Counted from the first letter of the stretch, positions 1 through 8,016 are shown. The stretch is DNA of 10,186 bases from Triangularia verruculosa (GCA_033296885.1 MU864158.1:1-10186); one strand, 5' to 3'. A program made the numbers and translations. The notes: generated by a model from the letters alone, not told the origin.

Positions 1-1403
1 AATTTTAAAAGAATTTTCAAGGAATTTATTAATTTATTAATAATTTAAATTTTTAAAGCTGTTAAAGGATATTAAATTAATAATAAATTCTTTATAATAG
101 ATTATACTATAAAATCAAAGAATTTTAAAATCTCGCAAAGTTTTAATTTTAATATCGATTTCTTTATAATTTATAATAGAAATAATAAAACTACTGGCTA
201 TTAAATTATCTTTTACAAAAGTAAATTTAAAGCTATTATACTTTTTAATATTATTAAAAATATAAAGGATTATATTAAAATTAAAGATTATTAAATATTA
301 AAAAAGGTATTTCATAATAGTAATCTTAGCTTTAAAGTCGTTTTCTTTTTAAATATAAAGTTTACGATTTTTAATTATAAAAAAACTATATTAATAAAAC
401 TATCTTAAAATTATTTTCGATTTTTATACGACTTTATAATTTTAAAGTTTTCTTTTTCACGAATTAAATCTTTTAAAACTTTTTTTAATTACTTCCTTTT
501 TTTTTATTTTTATTTTATTTTATTAATTTTAATAATAAATTAATTATATGATTATTAATCTTTTATTATTATTTACTTTTTTGAAATTAAACGTAGTTTA
601 AAATCTTTTCGTTAAAAATACAGTAATAATTATAAAACTATAATTTAATTTTTAATAAACTTTATATATAAAGGTTCTTTTATTTTAAAGAATTAAATTA
701 ACTTTAAAATCTTATTTTTTACGTTTATATAAGTTCCGTAAAGTATATTATATAATATTATATAGACCTTATAGAAATACTATTACTTTTCTACTTTCTT
801 TAACTTTCTTTTTTTTCTTTACTTTTAAATATAAAAAAACCCTTATAAATTTAGAACTTCTTTTTATTTTTAAAAGTAATAGAAATATAATTATAAAGGC
901 TTTTAATAATATCTTTTATAAATATCTCCTTTTTTATTATTTCCTCTTTTATATTAAGTAAATAATTAATAGTTTATAATTATATTACTTTAATATTAAT
1001 AATAACGTTTATAAATCTATAAAATTAAATAGTTAGATTCAAAGTATTAGAAATTCGGTAATTATAAATTGTTTAAAAAAACTTTTTTTAAATAATAATT
1101 CATTTATTTTATTTCTTTTAGAATATTAATCGATTTAAAAGTTTGAATCTAAATATTAAATCTCTTTTAATATTTAAATCGGAATTTATTAGTTTTAAAG
1201 TTTAGGATATTCTTTAAGAAATCGAAGTTTATTATAATACTATTCTCTCTAATATAATAAATATTGTAAAGGAAGGTTTTAATATAGGTAATAATTTAAT
1301 TATTAATTCTATTAAATACTTTTCAAACCCGGAAATAAGTTTAAATTTTTTAATTAAAAAATTCGATATTAAATTAAAAGGATCTTTTACTTTTAATAGT
1401 AAG
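1..1403. other. Extremely AT-rich RIP relic without identifiable gene
   Basis: G+C is very low throughout and CpA/TpG dinucleotides are rare, as expected after saturating RIP. The stretch has long A/T runs and pyrimidine-rich blocks (about 487-525 and 780-830). No retrotransposon or transposase motif could be read on either strand in the frames I inspected. One plus-strand frame (76-537) has fewer stops than this composition predicts and is listed separately. The rest is probably an older, more decayed repeat than the gypsy element to the right, but its family cannot be told. Confidence 0.6.
76..537 (+). pseudogene. Relic coding frame of unknown family
   Basis: A single plus-strand frame runs from just after a stop at 73-75 to a stop at 538-540, with only three internal stops, all TAA (202-204, 292-294, 406-408). 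In sequence this AT-rich a random frame should meet a stop roughly every dozen codons, so about 154 codons with three stops suggests former coding DNA. The residues are dominated by Ile, Phe, Lys and Asn, as expected after C:G to T:A decay. I recognise no domain. It could be part of a transposon, a decayed host gene, or chance. No start codon or ribosome context can be assigned. The product is unknown. Confidence 0.3.
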
Positions 1404-1656
1404 TGTCCCGTTTAGGGTACCTAGGCTTAGCATAGGGCTACTATTAGGTTAACTATATTAAATATAAAAGTAGGTTGCAGGATTTATAAGGTAGGCCTAT
1501 AAACTAGGACTAAATACTATATATAAAAGGTAAGGCTAGTAGGGTATTATAAGCGGGGCACTATAAGCAGGGTATTATGAGTAGGATATATAGGGTATTA
1601 CGTATGGGGTATATAGGCTATAAGTAAATAATAACAGCTATAAATTTAAGGTTACA
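1404..1656. repeat. Less-mutated island, possible LTR of another element
   Basis: This block is clearly richer in G+C than its flanks and keeps CpA dinucleotides (GCAGG, AGCATAG, AACAGC). It opens with TGTCCCG and ends in GGTTACA, so it has TG...CA borders like an LTR. It contains a strong TATA-type box (TATATATAAAAGG, about 1519-1531) on the plus strand. No matching 5-bp target duplication is visible (GTAAG on the left, ATTAT on the right), and no second copy lies in the window. The borders and the LTR reading are therefore tentative. A degraded promoter region of another repeat is equally possible. Confidence 0.3.
1541..1600 (+). repeat. Degenerate tandem AGGGTATTA repeats
   Basis: The 9-mer AGGGTATTA occurs exactly at 1541-1549, 1569-1577 and 1592-1600 (spacings 28 and 23). 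Related GGGTAT and GGGCA words lie between the copies and just downstream. The copies are too irregular for a simple minisatellite. They may be decayed transcription-factor-binding or structural repeats of an LTR. Confidence 0.5.
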
Positions 1657-1980
1657 ATTATTATTATAATTACTGGAGAAAAGAAGGCTTTACTTTTAAA
1701 GCCGATATTTTAATATTATATATATTTTAATAACCAAATATTCCTTTATTTCCTTATTAACCGGATAGGCCTATTAAACCGCCTATTAAACTTTATATTT
1801 TACCTTTTATTAATTATTATAGTAGATAGTAGGCGTTTATTTAATCGGTTATACTTAGTAATAGGTAGTAGAAACGGAGTAAAGATTTTAGAATCGAGGG
1901 TCGAAAGGGTAAGAGAGGGTAAACTATAAGTTCGGTTAAATTAAGTATAGTAAAGTCGAAGGTCGAATATAATTATAAAA
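1657..1980. other. AT-rich spacer left of the gypsy LTR
   Basis: No gene or RNA is recognisable here. The right part (about 1890-1965) is purine-rich with short repeated GGGTCGAA/AAGGTCGAA words. The last five bases before the LTR (TAAAA, 1976-1980) would be one copy of the gypsy target-site duplication. The partner copy lies outside the window and cannot be checked. Confidence 0.4.
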
Positions 1981-2376
1981 TGTGACGAACCCCTATACAG
2001 AACCTTTGAAAGGGATACTTAGTTAAAAGCTACTTCTGATAATTAGTTCAGTATAGCTAAATAGTGTATAATAAAATATTTCAATATAAATATAAGATAC
2101 CGTAAATATAAGTTGTAATTATATACTACGGAACTACCTACGGGTTTCTTAGTTCCTCCGTATATATAGACCTGTGGATTACCTAATTACGTTTCCTAAA
2201 GGTAATCTGGATTACTTTTCTTTCCTATAGCTTACTATATTTACCGTAATCCTATCGCTCCGCTTACTGGGATTACTGTAGAGCCTACTACTTTATTCCC
2301 GATTAGTCTATAATAATTAGCTAAGAGCGCTCCGTACCCCGAGCGTTAATTCCTTATTAACGGTTATAATACGATA
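1981..2376 (-). repeat. 3' LTR of the gypsy element
   Basis: The plus-strand block starts TGTGACGAAC, the complement of an LTR ending GTTCGTCACA. It ends ACGATA beside a pyrimidine tract, so on the minus strand the LTR begins TATCGT directly after a polypurine tract. TATCGT is readily explained as TGTCGT after RIP. Length is about 396 bp, within the range of fungal gypsy LTRs. Inside are a TATA box, an inverted pair GATTACC/GGTAATC (2177-2183, 2201-2207), and a direct repeat TGGATTAC (2175-2182, 2208-2215). The end near 1981-2060 keeps several CpA sites. The right border is inferred from the polypurine tract because the partner LTR is not in view. Confidence 0.7.
2161..2168 (-). promoter_or_regulatory. 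TATA box of the LTR promoter
   Basis: TATATATA on the minus strand, followed by CGGAGGAAC. It sits about 210 bp into the LTR, where the U3 promoter of a gypsy LTR is expected. AT-rich context makes chance TATA words common, so the assignment rests mainly on position. Confidence 0.4.
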
Positions 2377-2387
2377 CCCCTCCTCCT
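2377..2387 (-). other. Polypurine tract next to the 3' LTR
   Basis: On the minus strand this reads AGGAGGAGGGG immediately upstream of the LTR start. It is the expected primer site for plus-strand DNA synthesis in LTR retrotransposons. It supports both the LTR border at 2376 and the minus-strand orientation. A second purine-rich minus-strand block lies at about 2434-2474. Confidence 0.65.
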
Positions 2388-2587
2388 AAGCCGACGTCCC
2401 GACGGCCTTAGTTTATTTTATCTTCTTTAATTATTTTTCCCCTTCCCTCCTTTTATAAATTTCCCTTTCTCCTTTAAACTACTTTTATATCTTTACTATA
2501 TTTAACCGTATCTTTAAAATTTCTAACTTGAAATCCTCCTAACGTATATCTTTAACTACTGCTATACTTTAATTTAAATACGAAACT

Positions 2588-3136
2588 ATACCGTACTTTT
2601 TTTATTTCTTTAAGGGTTTAACGTATAAGATAACTAAGTATTTTTCTCGTTATAGTAAATATATTCGTTATAGACGTACTTATAATAGTACTAGTATTCC
2701 GGTTTTAGTACGTAAGTATATATATAGGTTTTTCTCCTCCTATTATTTCGGCCTAACCCCTAGTTTAATAGACTATATTATAGCCGAGTTTTAACACTTA
2801 ATTTATAAGGAAGAGCTTATAAAAAAGCGCTTTTAATGTAATTAACGTAAAATTTAAAAGGTTTTCGTTACTTTATTTCGACTTTAATATTAACGTTAAT
2901 ATTTATTAACGCGGAGTAGCGAGATAGTCCGTCGAAAGCTCGCTTTACTAAACGAATTCGAGGAGGCTAACCGCTATAAATCGGAAACTGTTATTAACGC
3001 TTAAGTTTACGGTACCCTAAATATTATTAATTAAAACGCTATATTAAACGACGCCCCCCCTCCGCTCGATCTTTTCCTATTTACTTAAATATAAGTTACC
3101 TCGGATTCCTTTAATAAAAGTCCTTTAATTTCTTAA
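2588..3136 (+). pseudogene. Antisense Zn2Cys6-like coiled-coil protein relic
   Basis: This frame runs opposite to the retrotransposon, between the end of pol and the 3' LTR. Tyr codons at 2594, 2603, 2624, 2651, 2660 and 2681 follow C-X2-C-X6-C-X8-C-X2-C-X6-C spacing, the fungal Zn(II)2Cys6 binuclear cluster. Each is TAT or TAC, one G-to-A change (RIP of the opposite strand) from Cys. The cluster is followed by a Gln-rich, stop-interrupted stretch and then a charged, probably helical segment (EIVRRKLALLNEFEEANR, about 2910-2963). A Pro-rich tail NDAPPPLDLF (about 3047-3076) precedes the terminal TAA at 3134-3136. From memory, multi-copy hypothetical proteins of about 200 residues with this cysteine cluster, coiled coil and acidic tail occur in many ascomycete genomes. 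The start is uncertain: ATA at 2588 (ATG before RIP) fits, but the frame can be followed upstream to about 2460. Function is unknown; DNA binding is only an inference. Confidence 0.6.
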
Positions 3137-3187
3137 AGTAATTAAGGTTTATAATATTAATTATAAGTAGGTCCTTAGGTATTCATT

Positions 3188-3257
3188 AACCTTATAGTAT
3201 AATATATAGTACGTCGATTATTACGTTAAAGGTACAGATTCGATTCTCGTTAAGGTT
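3188..3257 (+). tRNA. RIP-decayed tRNA-like sequence (pseudo)
   Basis: The ends pair perfectly over 7 bp (AACCTTA 3188-3194 with TAAGGTT 3251-3257). TA at positions 8-9 is followed by a D-stem GTAT/GTAC (3197-3200, 3209-3212) around an 8-base loop. The T-loop TTCGATT (3239-3245) is flanked by ACAGA and CTCGT, which become a perfect ACGGG/CCCGT stem if three transitions of the RIP type are allowed. The D region and GATTCGATTC resemble the pol III A and B boxes. The anticodon arm does not pair, and the total is two bases short of a usual tRNA, so no isotype is given. It lies between the convergent antisense frame and pol. It could be a chance fold. Confidence 0.4.
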
Positions 3258-3339
3258 TTCGGTATCTAAATTTATTAATACTATTAATAAATTAAGTACC
3301 TTTTTTTTTAATTATTTAATTCGGCTTAAATTAATTTAA

Positions 3340-3492
3340 ATATTACTAGTAAAATTCTTTTAATTTATCGGGGTAGTTTAAATTTATCGTTAATTTTTAT
3401 AAATTATCTATAATTAAATAATTTAATTAATTTATTAAATACTTTAATTAACCTTTATTAATCCGTAAATTTAATACCGCTTTTACGTTATA
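3340..3492 (-). pseudogene. Chromodomain at the C-terminus of pol
   Basis: Minus-strand codons read YNVKAVLNLRINKG, stop, LKYLIN, stop, LNY, then after a gap PDKLKEFY. With stops at Gln/Trp sites and G-to-A reversals considered, this matches the chromodomain pattern: an aromatic followed by V-E-x-I/V-L-D, then YLIKW, then a W-E-P region. In chromoviruses this domain tethers integration to methylated histone H3K9 chromatin. It shares frame with the integrase upstream. Pol seems to end shortly after, with frame stops around 3290-3330. Confidence 0.75.
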
Positions 3493-3599
3493 TTCCTCCT
3501 CTTTATTTTCCGTTATTTCCCGGATATTAACTTTACTTATCGGCGAAATATATTCTAAAAATAAGATATAGAAAGTATATAATCTTAGACGTATTATAC

Positions 3600-4760
3600 T
3601 AGGTAGCTCCAGTTTATATACCGTCTCCGAGATCTTCCTTTTAACTTTAAATAGTCCTACTTATTTATAGTTTAATTTTTTACTAAGCCTTTTTATACGT
3701 AAATTATATATTAATAAAAATACTTTATCCTCCCTCTTTAAGTAAAGTCCTTCGAACCGTTTAATATTATAGTATTTATATATACGTTCCCGAATAAATT
3801 TAAGTTCTTCTTTAAATTTAGCATATAATATATATCACTTTCCTATTTTTATTACCGCCTTAAGTACTTTTACTTTTAGTCTTTACTATAGATCCGCTTT
3901 AAAACCGTAATTTATAAAGAAAAGTATAATTTTCGTTATTTCCGTAAGTACCGTATTATACATAAATTATACCGCTAATAAAAATTTAACCTAATTATTT
4001 TATTCGAAATTAATATAATTCCGAAAGTATTATTTAATAATTTAATTAAACCTTTCCGTTTAATCATTTATCTATAAGTAATATATTAATAACGCTTTAT
4101 TCTTTACTCCTATTTACTCTATTAAAGCCTTCTAAAACTTCGATACGAACTTAATATTATAATCCATAATAAATTCTCTTAATTATATATATATTACTGT
4201 AACGTTCCGAAATATTATATCCGTTAATTATTCCGCCGTTCAGGTCTCCTTATAAAATAGGAAATATACTTATTTAGTAAATTTATCGATTACCGTTAAA
4301 ATACTATCATATTTAATACTTATAATTATATCTTTGGATTTTAATAGTTTAGTAATAAAGTTTATCGATACTAAATTCTATAGTTACTCTATTATTAATA
4401 ATAGTTTTAAAAACCTATATAATTTATATTTCTTTATTTTTATTTTTCTATAAAGGTTATACTCCCATAACGTTTCTTTTATATCTTTTCTTAATTTTAG
4501 TTAATTATAATACTATTTAACCTTTTTCATTATCTTAACTACTCCTATATATTCTTCGAGTTTCGATTTATAAATTTCTTAAATTAGTATTTTCCGTTAT
4601 TTTAAATCGACGTAGGCTTTATTATTATACTAAAGCCGATAATAATTATCCTTTTAAATCCCTAATAATTCTAACTTAGCCTATCGTTCAATCGTTATTA
4701 TCGATATTACCTTAATATTTATAAGTAGTAGATTCTTCTCGATATACTACGTAATACTTA
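3600..4760 (-). pseudogene. Gypsy integrase region, RIP-inactivated
   Basis: Integrase inserts the retrotransposon cDNA into the genome. In coding order, the zinc domain shows the second His site as Tyr (LEEYIGVV, about 4541-4560) and the CxxC as YNLY (4450-4461, CDLC-like). The first catalytic Asp is Asn (SINFITKL, Asn codon 4360-4362). The second Asp is kept in IMDYNIKF (about 4147-4170). The Glu is kept in TERFN (about 4045-4059). The GPY/F module is seen as VGLFKV (3643-3660; GLF from GPF) followed by KRKISETVYKLELP. The frame equals that of the chromodomain but differs by one from RNase H, so an indel lies at about 4700-4850. Many TAG/TAA codons lie at Gln/Trp sites. It is certainly non-functional. 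Confidence 0.85.
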
Positions 4761-4849
4761 GCCCACTATTAAAGTAGGTACCTAAATATACTGTTTACTA
4801 TTTCCTATAATAAAGGTAGTAATTCCTCCGTTACTTTCTCTTTATAATA

Positions 4850-5621
4850 GTCCGCTTTTTTACTTAAAATATCCGCTCTTATATTTTTAAATCCCTTTTT
4901 ATAATAAATTTAAAAATTAAACTCAAATAAAAATTCTAATTACTTACTTTACTTAATATTAAGAATTTTAATAATAATAAAATACTTTAAATTTTTATAA
5001 TCCATATAGACTTAAACCTTATAATTAATACCGTTAAAATATAATTTCTATTTCTCGAAAACTTTAATAATAGTAAATAGCTTTTTATTATAAATAAAGT
5101 AATTTTTACATAGTTCTTTTAACTTTTTCGAAAAAAACGCTATTAAATATAATTTTCTATCTTCGTCTTATTATCCTAATTATCCTCCGATAATATAGTC
5201 GGAAGTATCTATTTCGACCTTAAAAGATCGTCTTAAATTAAGGAACTTAAATACTAGGTCCGCCGTAATAGCGTTTTTAATAATTTAAAAAGCTTCCTTT
5301 TATTCCTTTTCCTATTCAAATTCGGTATCCTTCTTAATTATATTATTTAATAGTTTTACTATAATACTATAGTTTTATATAAATATTTAATAAAAGTTTG
5401 TAAATCTTAAAAACTTTCGAACTTTAATCTTTAATTATTCGGCCATTTTTACTTATAATTTCGGTTAATCCTTAACTACTGCGATTTTTCCTAATTTTAT
5501 TTATACTTTTCTTAATAAAATTAAGTACTTTAGGTAGACCGTTTCCTATATATAAAACTCGCTTTTATCTTTATTAACCGATAATTTTACTTTATATAAT
5601 ACGTTTAAGATTTCTTTAATA
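4850..5621 (-). pseudogene. Downstream half of RT plus RNase H, gypsy pol
   Basis: This is the continuation of pol after the Fot1-like insertion. Reading from 5619 leftwards (IKEILNVLYKVKLSVNKDKSEF) gives the RT palm/thumb in the same frame as the RT motif at 7537, provided a single TA is kept at the junction. RNase H follows, with VEIDTSDYIIGG (catalytic Asp codon 5207-5209), VYMDYKNLKYF (TDHKNL-like, about 4985-5010), and the characteristic RADILSKK near 4880 (RADALSRR-like) that closes the domain. RNase H degrades the RNA template during reverse transcription. Stops at Gln/Trp sites abolish expression. Confidence 0.85.
5620..5621. repeat. TA target-site duplication, left copy
   Basis: TA directly precedes ACGTGCGTAATAAG and is mirrored by TA at 7483-7484. 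A TA dinucleotide target is diagnostic of the Tc1/mariner/pogo superfamily. Counting only one TA restores a continuous gypsy RT frame across the empty site. Confidence 0.9.
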
Positions 5622-5667
5622 ACGTGCGTAATAAGCGAGCGCAATAGATAAGCGAGCGCAACACTTT
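5622..5667 (+). repeat. Left terminal inverted repeat (46 bp)
   Basis: It pairs with 7437-7482. The outer 23 bp are identical, and the inner 23 bp differ at four positions, all C/T and all in CpA context. It contains a direct repeat of the 14-mer ATAAGCGAGCGCAA at 5631-5644 and 5648-5661, plausibly a double transposase binding site. Confidence 0.95.
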
Positions 5668-5719
5668 CCACGCGTCGTACCACCTCCGCCTTCAATACTC
5701 ATTTCCTCCACAATCTAAT

Positions 5720-7375
5720 ATAGTATCACCGTCAAATGAAGCACGATTAAATCTGGCTCTCCAAGCTCTTCAAAATAATAAAAAGCTAAGCTTACAAGCT
5801 ACAACTAAGATCTATAACGTTGACTATACAACTCTCTTCTACCGACGCGCCGGCCGGCCTATACAATACGATATTCCAGCCAACTTATATAAATTTACCG
5901 ATCTAAAGAAGCAAACGATTATTTAATATATAATTAAGCTCTATACGCGTGTATTTCATCCTCGGCTTTATTACGTAGAAGATATAGCTAACCGATTATT
6001 ACGCGAACGCAACGCGCCTCCTATTAATGTATAATAGGCTTATAACTTCGTTAAACGCCAGCCAGAACTTCGGATGTATTTTACGCGTAAATATAACTAC
6101 TAAAGGGCCAAATATAAGGATCTAAAGGTTATTAGCGAGTAGTTTACCTTTATACGGAATACCAAAGCTAAATATAGTATTATAGATAATAATATCTATA
6201 ACTTCGATGAGATTAGGTTTATAATAGGTATTATTTTCGTAGGTATAATAATTATAACTTCTAATAACTGTAGTAAGGCTAAATAGGCTTAGTTTAATAA
6301 TTGTAAATAAACTATAGTTATTTAGGGAGTAAATGTTTTAAATTAAACTATTCTATTATTTATTATCTTAATTAAGTAATATTACCTTATTAATTAGTAT
6401 TAAGAGTATAATTTTCCGGTTATCTAACGTATTATAATAACCGATAATAGTTAAATTACTAATAAGAAAGGTATAAATTAGATTCGGTACTTTAATTTTT
6501 ATATAGTATTTCGTATAAAGGGTAAATATCGGTTATTAATTTTTAATAGTTACGAAAATTATTACTTTAAAGAATTCGAAACTTACTATTAAGAGTATAA
6601 TATTATTATACTATATATACCTCTATACTCCTCTTATATACTTTAGCTATTAAATATTAATTATTTTACGTTATTAAAGAAGGTATATAGCCGTTAAATT
6701 AAGTAGTTAATATAGATAAATATTATATATATTAGTAAATTAAAGTTTCTTTATATATTTAGAGAAGCGTTTTTTACTTCGATTATAGAAAAGAATATCT
6801 AGGGAGGTTTTACTAAAGCTAGTTTTATACCGTACGACCTAAAGAGGGTATTTTCTAAGCTAGATATATATATTCGGACCCCAATACCCCCAGCCTCAAG
6901 CCCAACTACGGTATTACCTTAGGTCTCTTAAACGCTATATAACCTTCGAGAAGTTACTTTATAATTAACGTTTATTAAAACTTGAATTTCCAACTATTAG
7001 GGCAGCTCTTTAACCTTAATACTAGCCGCTATAGATTAATTTACTAAGGGAGTAATAGATATAATGTACGAGGTAGCTTTTCTCCGTACAGAGGTCTCTT
7101 TATTACGTAAGGCTAATAAGAAGCTTAGTAAAAGACGGAGAGCTAAAAAAATATATATGCGGCTTAAAGGGTCACTTACTGTATAAGAGGCACAGGATCT
7201 ACTGGATCAGAAGGCTGTGGGTGAGTAGGTAACCTAGGAAATACGACAAAGTGGTGGTGGTGTAGGGGGGTCTCGTACGAAGATTCGGTGCTGTAGTATA
7301 TGCGGCAAGCCTAGTTATAATGTACGTACGTGCCAGGAGGCTGCAGAATTATCTGATTTATTTGTTTTTAATTGA
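5720..7375 (+). pseudogene. Fot1-like DDE transposase, RIP-inactivated
   Basis: This frame of 551 codons encodes a pogo/Fot1-family DDE transposase, which cuts and rejoins the element at TA sites. The order is: N-terminal Psq-like helix-turn-helix (residues about 10-60, including RRAGRPIQYDI), CENP-B-type HTH (about 65-150; LYYVEDIANRLL, then FVKRQPELR), and DDE domain with Asp163 in NFDE (6206-6208). The second catalytic Asp is Asn276 (6545-6547) and the third is Asn312 (6653-6655). A Pro/Ser-rich linker, a basic heptad-like segment (LRKANKKLSKRRRAKK) and a C-terminal CCHC knuckle follow. ATA at 5720-5722 stands where ATG is expected, followed by VSPSNEARLNLALQAL. The stop is TGA 7373-7375. 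There are about thirty internal TAA/TAG/TGA codons and no frameshift. Length agrees with Fot1 (about 540 residues). Two of three catalytic residues and the start are lost by transitions. Confidence 0.93.
7289..7333 (+). other. C-terminal CCHC zinc knuckle of the transposase
   Basis: Cys525, Cys528, Tyr533 and Cys538 follow C-X2-C-X4-H-X4-C spacing (SICGKPSY, then NVRTC), with the His site changed CAT to TAT. Such knuckles are found at the C-terminus of some fungal Fot1-like transposases. Three Cys codons survive because this end of the element is lightly RIPped. Confidence 0.75.
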
Positions 7376-7436
7376 GTTATTGTAGTTTCCTAGTATTGTG
7401 GTTGTGTAATTAAGGATAGTTGTGGTAGGGTGTTAA

Positions 7437-7482
7437 AAAGTATTACGCTCGCTTGTCTGTTGCGCTCGCTTATTACGCACGT
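7437..7482 (-). repeat. Right terminal inverted repeat (46 bp)
   Basis: It is the inverted partner of 5622-5667, ending TTACGCACGT before the TA duplication. It keeps the double AAGCGAGCG core in inverted orientation. Confidence 0.95.
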
Positions 7483-7484
7483 TA
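7483..7484. repeat. TA target-site duplication, right copy
   Basis: TA follows the right inverted repeat and matches 5620-5621. Confidence 0.9.
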
Positions 7485-8016
7485 TACTATTTATATTCCT
7501 TTAAAATATATAAGTAAATAAGAATATCGTCGAAGTAATAAACTACTATTTTATCGAAATACTAGCGAATTATATAATTAACGAGGGCTTAGAACATTAT
7601 TAGTATATTTATAAATCTAAACGGTATAACGAGGTACTCGAAATACCCGTAAAGTATATAAAAAGCCGTCTTCTATTTATCTTTTTCCTTAATTTATATA
7701 TATACGTATCTAATTAATATATTAAGTTTAATAAATTATTATACCTTTAATAATTAACTTTTTAATTAAGAAATTAATAATAATAAATAATTATTTTTTA
7801 TTATCTTTTAATTTAACTATCGATAATCTATATATAATTATAAACTCTTATCCTTCTTTAATATAAAGAAAATAAGATATTTAGCCGGTAATATAAATAC
7901 TTTAATATATTTCTTTTTAATATTTTCGTTTAAATACTTTTATAACTTTTTACTTTATTTATCGTTAATATAGTAAACCTAAAAAAACTTAAATTTTACT
8001 TCTTTTTTAAACTTAA
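7485..8016 (-). pseudogene. Upstream half of gypsy reverse transcriptase
   Basis: This is RT fingers and palm, copying retrotransposon RNA into DNA. In coding order: IKVFILPAKYLIFFILKKDKSL (SPAG-x-PILFVPKKDGSLR-like), LYIDYR (LCVDYRQLN-like), DKxKTAFYILYGYFEYLVIPF (EWKTAFRTRYGHFEYLVMPFGL-like), and the catalytic VVYYFDDI with its two Asp codons at 7526-7531. The frame is cut 13 codons later by the Fot1-like element. Stops replace Gln/Trp. The protease upstream is in another frame, and the shift is localisable to about 8015-8020, where DYK of one frame meets IKFKKE of the next. The catalytic Asp pair is intact in sequence, but the gene is dead. Confidence 0.9.

Larger units (their letters stand above)
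5622..7482 (+). mobile_element. Fot1/pogo-type DNA transposon, full length, RIPped
   Basis: The element is 1861 bp with 46-bp terminal inverted repeats, TA duplication and one transposase frame on the plus strand, matching the size and structure of Fot1-like fungal transposons. It sits inside the RT gene of the gypsy element. Base composition is uneven: roughly the first 300 bp and the last 600 bp keep CpA sites and near-normal G+C, while the centre (about 6180-6800) is heavily mutated. Element plus one TA is 1863 bp, a multiple of three, though its stops block read-through. The ends appear intact enough to be recognised, but its own transposase is dead, so any movement would need a transposase supplied from elsewhere. 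Confidence 0.95.

Noticed and set aside
480..540. T-rich low-complexity run as a terminator
   Set aside because: There is no stem before it and no gene ends here with confidence. It is simple composition in RIPped DNA.
1..1403. Mitochondrial origin for the AT-rich left end
   Set aside because: No mitochondrial gene, tRNA or intron motif was recognised. The CpA depletion is continuous in style with the nuclear, RIPped gypsy element.
1411..1417. Telomere-like TTTAGGG word
   Set aside because: It is a single copy with no tandem TTAGGG array around it, so there is no telomeric or interstitial telomere repeat.
2436..2475. Second pyrimidine tract as an alternative polypurine primer site
   Set aside because: It is separated from the LTR border by about 50 bp, whereas 2377-2387 abuts the LTR as required.
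5622..7482. CRISPR-like or bacterial mobile element reading of the palindromic ends
   Set aside because: There is no repeat-spacer array. The ends are classical 46-bp TIRs with TA duplication and a Fot1/pogo transposase between them.
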